From Bacillota bacterium (GTDB lineage Bacteria; Bacillota; Clostridia; Acetivibrionales; DSM-1351), in NCBI GenBank assembly GCA_023416275.1, contig JAEZIB010000201.1, positions 1 to 13,942 of the forward strand: a stretch of 13,942 nucleotides of DNA. The letters are read 5' to 3'. This document shows, piece by piece, positions 6,618 to 13,942 of this stretch. Both the position numbers and the translations under genes were made by a program. Numbering within the stretch: the stretch's first letter is position 1; each line of letters begins with the position of its first letter. The notes beneath the pieces were generated by a model. The model saw only the letters and a list, made by a program, of their open reading frames with translations, did not search any database and was not told the origin of the DNA.

Positions 6618-7769
6618 ATGGAAAAAGAAAAATTACTTATGACACCGGGACCTACAATGATTCCACCAAGAGTGTTGGAGGTTATGAGAAGACAAATAAT
6701 TCATCACAGGACAAAGGAATTTGAAGCTATATTTGATGGATTAGAAGAGGATTTAAAATTTGTTTTTCAAACTAAGAATCCTGTATTGGTATTGGCATCA
6801 TCAGGAACAGGAGCTATGGAATCAGCAGTGGTAAACCTTTTTTCACCAGAAGACACGGTGTTGGCTATAAGCATAGGAAACTTTGGGGATAGATTTGCAG
6901 ATATAGCTACAACTTTTGGTCTTAATGTTAAGAAGTTAGCAGTTAATTGGGGAGAAGCTGTCAATGTTAATGATGTTAAGAAGATATTGGATGAAGATGT
7001 GAACAATGAAATAAAGGCCATATTAGTTACACATAATGAGACTTCTACAGGTGTTACGAATGATATAGAAGCATTAGGAAAGCTTACAAAAGGAACAAAA
7101 AGACTGCTGATAGTTGATGCAATTAGTTCATTAGGCGGATTAGAGCTTCAAATGGATAACTGGGGATTAGATGTTGTTGTTACTGGTTCTCAAAAGGCAT
7201 TGATGGCACCTCCAGGACTAGCTTTTGTTGGATTAAGTGATAAGGCATGGGAAGCTGTAGAAAACTCAAAATTACCAAAATTCTATTGGGATTACAAAAA
7301 GTACAAAAAGGGTTTGATGAAGGCAGGAGAGAATCCACCATACACACCTGCTATCACAATTATGATGGCACAGGCAGAAGCACTGAAGATGATTAAAGAA
7401 GAGGGATTAGAAAATGTTTATGCAAGACATAAAAAGCTTGCATTGGCAACTCAGGCAGGCATTAAGGCACTTGGACTGGAATTGCTTCCAAACCAAGAGG
7501 TTTCTTCATATATAATTACTGCTGTTAAGGCGCCTGAAGGTATAGAGATAGCAAAAGTAATTAAAACTCTTAATCTTAAGTACGATATCATGATAACCGG
7601 AGGTCAAAAGGATTTAAAAGGCAAGATCTTCAGAATTGGACACTGCGGATATACAGATAGTCTGGATTTAATTAAGACTTTTGCGGCTTTGGAATATGCA
7701 TTGAGTGATGCAGGCTACAAGGTAGAAATGGGTGTTTCAGTAGGAGCGGTGCAGAAGGCTTTACAATAA
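6618..7769 (+). CDS. class V aminotransferase, serine/alanine-glyoxylate type
   Basis: This is a 383-residue PLP-dependent fold-I, class V transaminase. 'LMTPGPTMIPPRVLEVM' and 'IHHRTKEF' at the N-terminus are typical of the serine-pyruvate / alanine-glyoxylate / serine-glyoxylate group. 'SSGTGAME' (61-68) binds the cofactor phosphate, 'LIVDAISSLGG' supplies the PLP-pyridine Asp (D167), and the Schiff-base lysine is K193 in 'TGSQKALMAPPGL'. 'FRIGHCGY' near the C-terminus is the substrate-carboxylate Arg region. The start is the ATG at 6618, 7 nt after GGAGGA (6605-6610); the in-frame TTG at 6603 overlaps that site. It lies 72 bp upstream of serA with no terminator between, under the glycine riboswitch. 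It may act as the transaminase between 3-phosphohydroxypyruvate and phosphoserine in place of SerC, or interconvert glyoxylate/glycine and serine/hydroxypyruvate. The family is sure, the substrate is not. Confidence 0.9.
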   Translation: MEKEKLLMTPGPTMIPPRVLEVMRRQIIHHRTKEFEAIFDGLEEDLKFVFQTKNPVLVLASSGTGAMESAVVNLFSPEDTVLAISIGNFGDRFADIATTFGLNVKKLAVNWGEAVNVNDVKKILDEDVNNEIKAILVTHNETSTGVTNDIEALGKLTKGTKRLLIVDAISSLGGLELQMDNWGLDVVVTGSQKALMAPPGLAFVGLSDKAWEAVENSKLPKFYWDYKKYKKGLMKAGENPPYTPAITIMMAQAEALKMIKEEGLENVYARHKKLALATQAGIKALGLELLPNQEVSSYIITAVKAPEGIEIAKVIKTLNLKYDIMITGGQKDLKGKIFRIGHCGYTDSLDLIKTFAALEYALSDAGYKVEMGVSVGAVQKALQ

Positions 7770-7841
7770 GGGTTTTAGTGCACAAACGATGGTTAATTAA
7801 AATTGTGATTATTAAAGAAATTATTAGGAGGTAGTTAAATT

Positions 7842-9449
7842 ATGAAAATTATAGTTACAGAAAGAATAGCGGATGATGGTATTGAACACCTTAAAAAAGA
7901 CGGTCATGAGGTTGACACTAAATATGGGATTTCACATGAGGATTTACTTGAGATAATAGAAAACTATGATTCAATTATTGTAAGAAGTGTTACAAGGATT
8001 AACGAAGAACTATTAAATAAAGGAACAAAACTAAAGGTTGTAGGTCGTGCAGGTAATGGTGTAGACAATATAGACCTTCCTGCATGTACAAAAAGAGGTA
8101 TTATTGTAGTTAATACTCCTGAAAGCAATAGTATGGCAGCAGCTGAGTTGGCTGTTGGCTTGGCTTATGCTATTTTCAGAAATATTCCTCAGGCTCATTG
8201 GGCTGGAAAAGACAAGAAGGATTTCAGAAGAAATAGGTTTTTAGGAAATGAACTAGATCAGAAAACAGTAGGTGTTATCGGATTAGGAAGAATAGGTTCA
8301 ATTGTTGCTACAAAGCTGAAAGGCTCAAATATGAGAGCTATAGCTTACGATCCATATATTACTGACGAAAAATTCAGAAAGCTTGGAGTAGAAAAATGTG
8401 AGACTCTTGAGGATTTATTAAGGCAAGCTGATTTGATTACTATTCATACTCCAAAGACAGCTGAAACAGTTAATATGATTGATGAGGAACAAATAAAGCT
8501 TTGTAAAGATGGTGTTAGAATAGTTAATGCAGCCAGAGGCGGACTAGTTAATGAAGACGCTTTATACAATGGTATTAAAGCTGGTAAGATTGCAGCAGCA
8601 GCATTAGATGTACTTAATCCTGAGCCTAATTACGACAAAAAACCTGAAGAACAGGATTATGAAAACAAGCTTTTTGAGCTTGATAATGTAATTATTACTC
8701 CTCATTTAGGTGCATCTACAGATGAGGCAAATTATAATGTAGGTACTTGTGTTGCTGAGTTGGTGGCAGATGCCTTAAGAGGTGATATGGTAGCTGCTGT
8801 AAATATGCCTCCAATGAAGAATAAAGAAGTGGGCGAAATGAAGCCTTATGTTGATTTAGCTGAATTATTAGGAAAAATATATTATCAAGCTGAGAAGGAT
8901 ACTGTAAACAAAATTGAAATCATATATAGCGGTGAACTAGCAGAGCAGGAGACTAAATTATTATCCTTGTCAGCACTAAAAGGCTTCCTCGATGTAGTTG
9001 TCAAGGAAAAGGTAAATTATGTTAATGCGGAACTTATTGCTAAAAATATGGGGATTTCTCTTGTTGAAAGTAAAAGCTCAACACTTGAAAAATATACAAA
9101 CCTGATTACCATTAAGTTTACTACAAAAACTAAAACTCTTGAGGTATCAGGTACTGTATTTGCAAAGGAAGAACTTAGAGTAGTTGATTTCTTTGGATAT
9201 AAGCTAGTTTTTGACCCAACTCCTTATGTTTTAGCTATTCAAAATATTGACCAACCGGGCATAATTGGACAGATTGGTTCTATATTAGGAGCAAATGATA
9301 TAAATATTGCAGCAATGCAGTGGAGCAGAAAGCAAGGCGGAGAAAAAGCAGTTGCATTTGTGAGTGTTGATTGCGAAGTAGATAATAAAGTAATTGACTT
9401 GCTGAAAAATATAAAAGGAGTTTTAAAGGTTACTTTGTTGAAGTTCTAA
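7842..9449 (+). CDS. serA: D-3-phosphoglycerate dehydrogenase, long ACT-containing form
   Basis: SerA oxidises 3-phosphoglycerate to 3-phosphohydroxypyruvate with NAD+, the first committed step of serine synthesis. The 535-residue product is the long form. A D-2-hydroxyacid dehydrogenase catalytic domain is split around the NAD domain, whose motif 'GLGRIG' covers 147-152. Catalytic residues fit R232 ('AARGGLV'), E261 ('NPEP') and H288 ('PHLGAS'). 'GRAGNGVDNIDL' (68-79) is the substrate-binding loop. An allosteric substrate-binding domain spans about 320-455, and a C-terminal ACT domain (about 462-535, 'IQNIDQPGIIGQIGSILGANDINIA') usually mediates serine feedback. AGGAGGT at about 7827 gives a strong start. 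The gene is second in the glycine-riboswitch operon, so it is probably controlled both by glycine at the RNA level and by serine at the enzyme. No serB is seen here. Confidence 0.96.
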   Translation: MKIIVTERIADDGIEHLKKDGHEVDTKYGISHEDLLEIIENYDSIIVRSVTRINEELLNKGTKLKVVGRAGNGVDNIDLPACTKRGIIVVNTPESNSMAAAELAVGLAYAIFRNIPQAHWAGKDKKDFRRNRFLGNELDQKTVGVIGLGRIGSIVATKLKGSNMRAIAYDPYITDEKFRKLGVEKCETLEDLLRQADLITIHTPKTAETVNMIDEEQIKLCKDGVRIVNAARGGLVNEDALYNGIKAGKIAAAALDVLNPEPNYDKKPEEQDYENKLFELDNVIITPHLGASTDEANYNVGTCVAELVADALRGDMVAAVNMPPMKNKEVGEMKPYVDLAELLGKIYYQAEKDTVNKIEIIYSGELAEQETKLLSLSALKGFLDVVVKEKVNYVNAELIAKNMGISLVESKSSTLEKYTNLITIKFTTKTKTLEVSGTVFAKEELRVVDFFGYKLVFDPTPYVLAIQNIDQPGIIGQIGSILGANDINIAAMQWSRKQGGEKAVAFVSVDCEVDNKVIDLLKNIKGVLKVTLLKF

Positions 9450-9488
9450 ATCAATAAAATACTCAACTTTTAAAATGAAATGTCTATC

Positions 9489-9608
9489 GGTGCTTAAACT
9501 TATCAATGGTTTGTTGCTAAAATAGTTGCAAGAATTAGTAAGAGCTAATATATTCACCTACTAATTTGCACAATAATTACAAATCAAACTTTGATAAGTT
9601 TAAACACC
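9489..9608. repeat. long-range inverted repeat after serA (terminator or MITE-like)
   Basis: Arms at 9489-9513 and 9584-9608 are inverted repeats: GGTGCTTAAACTTATCAA against TTGATAAGTTTAAACACC with one mismatch, then further pairing of GTTTG with CAAAC across a 1-nt offset. Inside is a second stem, TGCAA..ATTAGTA (9527-9540, 2-nt bulge) with TACTAATTTGCA (9559-9570). The whole folds into a hairpin of about 120 nt whose 3' side is followed by TTTATTTTAT. It begins 39 nt after the serA stop, so it may end or stabilise the serA transcript. The long arms and defined GGTG/CACC ends are also MITE-like, but I see no target-site duplication. The rest of this 327-bp gap is AT-rich, plus the promoter region described next. 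Confidence 0.7.
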
Positions 9609-9698
9609 TTTATTTTATCTGGGAAATTGAGTAATATATAATATACAATACTATTGTTGGAAGAGCAAATACAATTTATTATGGTGTGGCGATTTATG

Positions 9699-9742
9699 TA
9701 GAAAATTATAGTTATATGTTATATACTATTATCATATGATAA
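9699..9742 (+). promoter_or_regulatory. candidate promoter with 14-bp palindrome
   Basis: TAGAAA (9699-9704) and TATACT (9722-9727) are spaced 17 bp apart. The perfect palindrome TTATCATATGATAA (9729-9742) covers the predicted start point near 9734, a usual operator position. The -35 box is poor, so the promoter is tentative; the palindrome itself is plain in the sequence. Confidence 0.4.
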
Positions 9743-9776
9743 TCTATACATAATTCAGTACCACAGGAGGAGTTTA

Positions 9777-10943
9777 ATGAAAAAGTATTTATCAGCAAGC
9801 TTTATTTTAGTTTTTTTGATGATTTTTTTTACCGTTCCTGCATCTGCAGTATACAGCGGTATTACAGAGATGCCTAATGTTAAAATAGTAATTGATGGAG
9901 AGATAGGAAATTATGAAGATACGCCTATAAATATGAACAGCAGAACTCTTTTACCACTTAAAGGAATATTAGTAAATTTGGGTGTTAAAAATGATAATGA
10001 GCATATCGTGTGGAATGGAAAAGAGAAGAGTGTAACTGTAATAAAGGATGCAACAAAAATATATTTAAAAATAGGCAGTAATAAAGCTACAGTGAATGGT
10101 GAAGAAATTGTATTAGATACCAGTCCTGTAGTATATAAAGATAGAACCTATATTCCAGTTAACTTTATTGCAAAGAGTCTTGGAATGAAGGTTGTATGGG
10201 ATGGAAGCTCAAAATCTGTTCTGATAAGAAATCAGGATGACTTTAACCATATTAAAGAGATTATGGAAAAAGCAAACGGTGCAATGGATGAGATAAAAAG
10301 CTGCAACGGAAAAATGGATATTTCTGTGTCTACCGAGCAGGATGGTATAAGTTTTGATATGGACATGAATATGGACATAAATATGGATGTATTAAAGAAA
10401 AAAGCATATATGAATATGAAAATGGATATGTCAATAATAAATATGGATATTGATTTATACTTTGCTGATAATACTCTGTACATGATGAATCCTTTATCAG
10501 AACAATGGGAAAAGAGTACTTTGCCAGAGAGTGAATACAATAAAATATTTGATGAAAATTCCAATATTGATATATTAGATATGTCTGATGCACTATGTGC
10601 AGGATTAAAAGAAGTTGAGAGCAGCAACCCAGATGAAATTCTTCTAAAAGGAGATGTTTTTCTGGGAGATTTGATGAACATGGCAGGATCAAATCAGGGA
10701 ATAGACATATCCAATGTTATATTTGATAAATTCAATGTTGAGATATTACTCGATAGAACTACATACAGAATGAACAGTATTAAAATGGTTACTAGTTATA
10801 GTATGGCAGAGGATGAAACTCAAGGCGCTGATATGACTATAGAATGTAACTATTCAGATTATAACAGCGACATTAACATAGTTGTTCCTGAGGATGTAAT
10901 AAAAAATGCTGTTGAGAATCCAGATTTGGCTGATTCATTTTAA
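9777..10943 (+). CDS. secreted protein with copper-amine-oxidase N-terminal-like domain
   Basis: The 388-residue product starts at the ATG 4 nt after GGAGGAG (9766-9772). Residues 1-24 are a signal peptide ending 'VPASA', with no lipobox Cys, so the protein should be exported. Residues about 33-152 form a copper-amine-oxidase-N1-like domain: 'VKIVIDGE', 'NMNSRTLLPLKGILVNLGV', 'YLKIGSNKATVNGEE', 'TYIPVNFIAKSLGMKVVWD'. This domain is common in clostridial surface proteins and does not imply amine oxidase activity or copper. Residues about 155-388 are predicted beta-rich and resemble LolA/LppX-like or DUF6612-type secreted proteins ('LYMMNPLSEQWEKS'). They include a Met/Asp-alternating stretch ('DMDMNMDINMDV' and 'MNMKMDMSIINMDIDL') at about 194-225. 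It is a single-gene unit, closed by a strong terminator. The export and domain call are likely; the function is unknown. Confidence 0.75.
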   Translation: MKKYLSASFILVFLMIFFTVPASAVYSGITEMPNVKIVIDGEIGNYEDTPINMNSRTLLPLKGILVNLGVKNDNEHIVWNGKEKSVTVIKDATKIYLKIGSNKATVNGEEIVLDTSPVVYKDRTYIPVNFIAKSLGMKVVWDGSSKSVLIRNQDDFNHIKEIMEKANGAMDEIKSCNGKMDISVSTEQDGISFDMDMNMDINMDVLKKKAYMNMKMDMSIINMDIDLYFADNTLYMMNPLSEQWEKSTLPESEYNKIFDENSNIDILDMSDALCAGLKEVESSNPDEILLKGDVFLGDLMNMAGSNQGIDISNVIFDKFNVEILLDRTTYRMNSIKMVTSYSMAEDETQGADMTIECNYSDYNSDINIVVPEDVIKNAVENPDLADSF

Positions 10944-10980
10944 TATATAAAAAGTTCTGAATATAAAATATTAAGAATTA

Positions 10981-11011
10981 AAGGGAGTTAACATTTGTTA
11001 ACTCCCTTTTT
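10981..11011 (+). terminator. strong intrinsic terminator
   Basis: AAGGGAGTTAAC (10981-10992) and GTTAACTCCCTT (10997-11008) form a perfect 12-bp stem with an ATTT loop, running into five T residues. It ends the secreted-protein transcript. Confidence 0.95.
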
Positions 11012-11131
11012 GGCGAGTTTATTTTGTACAGTATTATTTCGTATTATACTTCTTGGTACCTTCAGCAATCATTATGTAAAATTGCACAAAAAAAACTTAT
11101 AATTAAGGGCTTGATTTGGCGAATTATATAT

Positions 11132-11160
11132 AAGACATATACAATTAATTTGATTATAAT
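11132..11160 (+). promoter_or_regulatory. candidate promoter of the ABC exporter operon
   Basis: AAGACA (11132-11137) and TATAAT (11155-11160) are 17 bp apart, in the 292-bp AT-rich gap before the exporter. TATAATTAAG occurs twice in this gap (11098-11107 and 11155-11164), but the first copy has no acceptable -35. The leader would be about 137 nt; apart from these elements I see no structure or ORF in the gap. Confidence 0.4.
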
Positions 11161-11303
11161 TAAGTGGTTTACATGTATGAAAATAAGTTAAAGCTATTAT
11201 AGATATTTATAGTTTATATTATGTTCATTAAGAAATATATTTAGTTTAAAACACATACTAATTTGTAAGGACTACAAACATGCAATATAGGAAGGAGTAC
11301 CAG

Positions 11304-13661
11304 ATGTTTAAACTATTGAAGCATTTAAAACCGCATGTAATTTCTATTATATGTATAATCGGATTTTTGTTAATTCAAGCTTTAAGCGAGCTTTCTCTGC
11401 CCGACTACATGTCTGATATTGTAAATGTGGGCATTCAGCAGGGAGGAATTGAAACTGCTGTTCCAGAGGTTATAAGAAAAACGGAGTTGGAAAAGATAGC
11501 TTTTTTTATAAGCGAAGAAAGCAAACCATTAGTATTTAATAATTATAAATTGATAGAGAAGGATAAACTATCACAGCAAGATATAGACATATATATAAAG
11601 AACTATCCTGAAATTAAAAACAATGATGTTTATATACTGAATACAGTGGATGAGGAAACTATTAAAGCTTTGAACACTGTAATTGGCAAGGCAATACTAA
11701 TGATTGAGACAATTGAACAAAAAGGAATGTCTTCCGTTATTGGGCAACAAAGTAACGGAAAAGCTGCTGAAAATCAGCCAAACTCTTCAGGAACGGCTAT
11801 AAATGATACTCAGCAGAATTCTACTGTACAAAGCCAGAAGCCAGAGCTATCAGAGGGTTTAGCTAAGGGTTCTGTAAGCCCTGCTAATGTACCTAAGGAT
11901 GCAAATATACTGGATTATTTATCCAAAATGCCAAAGGAGCAGCTGCTGGCTATGAAAAAGCTAGCTGACGAGAAGCTTGAGCAAATGCCTGAGAGTATGA
12001 TAACACAGGGGGCAATACCTTATGTTAAAGCTGAGTATGTTGCACTTGGCAGAAATACTGACGGTCTTCAAACAAATTATATACTTTATGCTGGCTTACT
12101 TATGTTGCTGATATCATTTGTCAGCTTAATTGCTACGATACTTGGAAGTTTACTTTCATCAAGGGTTGCGGCTGGGCTTAGTAAAAGCCTGAGAAAAAAT
12201 GTATTTGAAAATGTTGTAGGTTTTTCAAACACAGAATTTGATAAATTTTCTACAGCCTCTCTGATAACGAGAAGTACCAATGATATACAGCAGGTGCAAA
12301 CATTTATTGTTATGCTCTTAAGAATAGTTTTCTATGCACCGATATTGGGTATTGGCGGTGTTATAAAGGTAATGAATACAGATACTCATATGTCCTGGAT
12401 TATCGGTGTGGGTGTATTAGCTATGATGTCATTGATAGTTACATTGTTTGTGGTTGCAATGCCTAAATTCAGAGGTATGCAGAAGCTTGTAGACAGACTA
12501 AATCTTGTGACACGTGAATCGCTTACAGGAATGCTTGTTGTCAGAGCTTTTAGTACTCAGAAATACGAAGAAAATAAGTTTGATAAGGCAAATATAGATT
12601 TCACGAGAACAAACCTTTTTGTTGGCAGAGCTATGGCACTAATGATGCCTGTTATGATGCTGATAATGAATGGTATAACACTTCTGATTGTATGGGTTGG
12701 TGCTCATCAGATAGATATTGGTAACATGCAGGTTGGAAATATGATGGCATTTATACAGTATGCTATGCAGATAATAATATCTTTTCTGATGATTTCTGTT
12801 GTTTCAATTATTTTACCTCGTGCTTCGGTTTCAATTTCACGTATAGCTGAGGTATTAAATACAACTGGAACGATAAAAAATTCAGATACTATAAAAGAAT
12901 TCCATAAAGGACTTAAAGGTCTTGTTGAATTCAGAAATGTATCCTTTAAATATCCAGGAGCTGATGATAATGTGCTTTCGAATGTTAGTTTTACTGCCAA
13001 ACCTGGTGAAACTACTGCCTTTATCGGAAGTACAGGAAGTGGGAAATCGACACTAATAAATTTACTGCCTCGCTTTTATGATGTTACTGAAGGGCAGATT
13101 TTAATTAATGGTATGGATATTAGAGAGGTTTCCCTGCATGAGCTTAGAGAAAAGCTGGGTTATGTACCACAAAAGGGTATATTGTTCTCAGGTACTATTG
13201 AGAGCAATTTAAAATATGGTAATGAGGATGCGACAGAAGAAGCTTTAAAAAACTCTGCAGAAATAGCACAGGCTTTGGAATTTATTAACGAAAAGGAAGA
13301 GGGCTTCAAAACAGTAATATCACAAGGAGGAACAAATGTTTCAGGAGGGCAGAAGCAGAGACTATCAATTGCTCGTGCCCTTGTTAAGAAGCCTGAAATA
13401 TTTATATTTGATGATAGCTTTTCTGCATTGGATTTCAAGACTGACGCCGCACTTCGAAAGGCATTAAAGGAGAAAACGGCTGATGCTACTGTTTTAGTTG
13501 TTGCCCAAAGAATTAGTACAGTAATGAATGCAAATCAGATCCTGGTGCTGGATGAAGGCAAGGTTGTAGGAATTGGTACCCATAAGGAATTGATGGAGAG
13601 TTGTGAGGTATATCAGCAAATTGCTTTATCTCAGCTGTCGCAAGAAGAACTATCCAGTTAA
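11304..13661 (+). CDS. ABC exporter half-transporter with degenerate nucleotide site
   Basis: The 785-residue membrane ABC protein starts at the ATG at 11304, after AAGGAG (11292-11297); the ATG at 11280 lacks a binding site. A type-IV exporter transmembrane domain (to about residue 530) precedes the ATPase domain. Between TM1 (about 13-33) and TM2 (259-284) lies a 225-residue insertion, probably extracellular, with a Gln/Asn/Ser-rich stretch at about 147-190. The ATPase has Walker A 'GSTGSGKST' (575-583, K581), signature 'SGGQ' (680-683) and Walker B 'IFIFDD' ending D703-D704. The catalytic Glu is replaced by D704, and the switch His by Q735 in 'VVAQRIST'. This marks the degenerate-site subunit of a heterodimeric exporter such as Thermotoga TM287/288. 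The partner, which begins downstream, should supply the intact residues. The substrate is unknown; the family usually exports drugs, lipids or peptides. Confidence 0.93.
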   Translation: MFKLLKHLKPHVISIICIIGFLLIQALSELSLPDYMSDIVNVGIQQGGIETAVPEVIRKTELEKIAFFISEESKPLVFNNYKLIEKDKLSQQDIDIYIKNYPEIKNNDVYILNTVDEETIKALNTVIGKAILMIETIEQKGMSSVIGQQSNGKAAENQPNSSGTAINDTQQNSTVQSQKPELSEGLAKGSVSPANVPKDANILDYLSKMPKEQLLAMKKLADEKLEQMPESMITQGAIPYVKAEYVALGRNTDGLQTNYILYAGLLMLLISFVSLIATILGSLLSSRVAAGLSKSLRKNVFENVVGFSNTEFDKFSTASLITRSTNDIQQVQTFIVMLLRIVFYAPILGIGGVIKVMNTDTHMSWIIGVGVLAMMSLIVTLFVVAMPKFRGMQKLVDRLNLVTRESLTGMLVVRAFSTQKYEENKFDKANIDFTRTNLFVGRAMALMMPVMMLIMNGITLLIVWVGAHQIDIGNMQVGNMMAFIQYAMQIIISFLMISVVSIILPRASVSISRIAEVLNTTGTIKNSDTIKEFHKGLKGLVEFRNVSFKYPGADDNVLSNVSFTAKPGETTAFIGSTGSGKSTLINLLPRFYDVTEGQILINGMDIREVSLHELREKLGYVPQKGILFSGTIESNLKYGNEDATEEALKNSAEIAQALEFINEKEEGFKTVISQGGTNVSGGQKQRLSIARALVKKPEIFIFDDSFSALDFKTDAALRKALKEKTADATVLVVAQRISTVMNANQILVLDEGKVVGIGTHKELMESCEVYQQIALSQLSQEELSS

Positions 13662-13779
13662 GAAGAGTAAAGCGACAGCTTGATGTCGCGAGTAGAACTA
13701 TCCAGCTAAAAAGAGTATAGCGACAGCTTGGTGCCGCGAGTAGAACTATCCAGCTATAAAGAGTATAGCGACAACTTGA
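13636..13779 (+). repeat. three tandem copies of a 48-bp (16-codon) repeat at the gene junction
   Basis: Units lie at 13636-13683, 13684-13731 and 13732-13779, nearly identical, each beginning TGTCGC or TGCCGC and containing AGAACTATCCAG. The first copy covers the last eight codons of the exporter gene; the others fill the spacer. In the exporter frame, copy 1 has two TAA stops (13659 and 13668), copy 2 has one (13707), and copy 3 has none and stays open to the TGA at 13800-13802, which overlaps the GTG start of the next gene. GCGACA with TGTCGC forms a 6-bp hairpin across the copy 1/2 boundary (13672-13689); weaker versions occur at the later boundaries. Confidence 0.9.
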
Positions 13780-13798
13780 TGTCAAAGGAGGAATTGGC

Positions 13799-13942
13799 GT
13801 GAGTAAATATTCTGATAATAAACCACCTAGGAACAATAAAAGACATGGCATGGGCGGGCCTATGGGTGGCCCAATGGGCGGTCCAATGGGTGCGCAAGCC
13901 GAAAAAGCGAAGAATTTCAAAGAAACAATAAAAAAACTACTT
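13799..13942 (+). CDS. second ABC exporter half-transporter, 3'-truncated by the window
   Basis: The reading frame begins with GTG at 13799, 7 nt after AAAGGAGG (13784-13791), and continues to the window end, giving 48 residues. The N-terminus is basic and then 'GMGGPMGGPMGGPMGAQAEKAKNFKETIKKLL'. This Met-Gly-Gly-Pro repeat followed by 'EKAKNFK.T.KKLL' is typical of the second half-transporter in clostridial exporter pairs, just before the first membrane helix. Its position immediately after the degenerate-site half supports a heterodimeric transporter. The ATPase domain lies outside, so the expected intact catalytic Glu and His cannot be checked here. The start overlaps an in-frame TGA of the upstream gene's ancestral frame. 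Confidence 0.85.
   Translation, partial: MSKYSDNKPPRNNKRHGMGGPMGGPMGGPMGAQAEKAKNFKETIKKLL

Noticed and set aside
10232..10692. two overlapping minus-strand ORFs of 149 and 120 residues
   Set aside because: Both lie inside the secreted-protein gene on the opposite strand, with no ribosome binding site or domain; they arise from its repetitive, low-stop composition.
11280..11303. ATG start extending the exporter by 8 residues
   Set aside because: The ribosome binding site AAGGAG lies inside this stretch and points to the ATG at 11304.
13636..13779. CRISPR array
   Set aside because: The 48-bp units are direct tandem copies with no distinct spacers, and there are only three.
13513..13920. 135-residue minus-strand ORF with Pro/Gly repeats
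   Set aside because: It is antisense to the end of the exporter gene, the 48-bp repeats and the Met-Gly-Gly-Pro start of the partner; the repeats in it are reflections of these.

Overview
The window looks like chromosome from an AT-rich, anaerobic Gram-positive bacterium of the class Clostridia. Supporting signs are A/T-rich third codon positions, strong AGGAGG-type ribosome binding sites, sigma-A-like TTGACA/TATAAT promoters, hairpin-plus-T-tract terminators, a tandem glycine riboswitch, and a secreted protein with a copper-amine-oxidase N-terminal-like domain. The protein set would fit the cellulolytic Ruminiclostridium group, but the genus is inference. All genes lie on the + strand.

Region 1 (1-2102) is the end of a MoxR/DUF58/DUF4129-type cluster: a 5'-truncated DUF58 protein followed with no gap by a multi-pass membrane protein with a DUF4129-like tail. 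No transglutaminase follows. Region 2 (2262-5494) is a lysine/meso-diaminopimelate unit: a TrmB-family regulator, lysA and ddh. Its strong promoter has a 26-bp palindrome lying over the -10 box and start point, and a terminator closes the unit. Together the enzymes make meso-diaminopimelate in one step (Ddh) and decarboxylate it to lysine (LysA). Region 3 (5602-6048) is a one-gene unit encoding a 79-residue PCP_red-like protein. It has an elaborately paired leader and its own terminator.

Region 4 (6119-9608) is a serine/glycine unit. A perfect-consensus promoter drives a leader of roughly 460 nt with a tandem glycine riboswitch and several hairpins, then a class V aminotransferase and serA. 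A 120-nt long-range inverted repeat follows serA. Region 5 (9722-11011) is a monocistronic secreted protein with a copper-amine-oxidase-like domain and a Met/Asp-rich second half, ended by a perfect 12-bp terminator. Region 6 (11132-13942) is a heterodimeric ABC exporter operon. The first half-transporter has a degenerate nucleotide site (Asp for the catalytic Glu, Gln for the switch His). The second gene begins at 13799 and runs off the window. The junction between them carries three copies of a 48-bp (16-codon) repeat that appears to have introduced early stops and separated two genes that once overlapped.

Most of the window is ordinary housekeeping DNA. The most unusual signals are non-coding or at gene edges: the 48-bp triplication, the palindrome on the TrmB/lysA promoter, the paired leader before the PCP_red-like gene, the multi-hairpin glycine-riboswitch leader, and the long inverted repeat after serA. 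I see no CRISPR array, rRNA, tRNA, transposase or phage gene.
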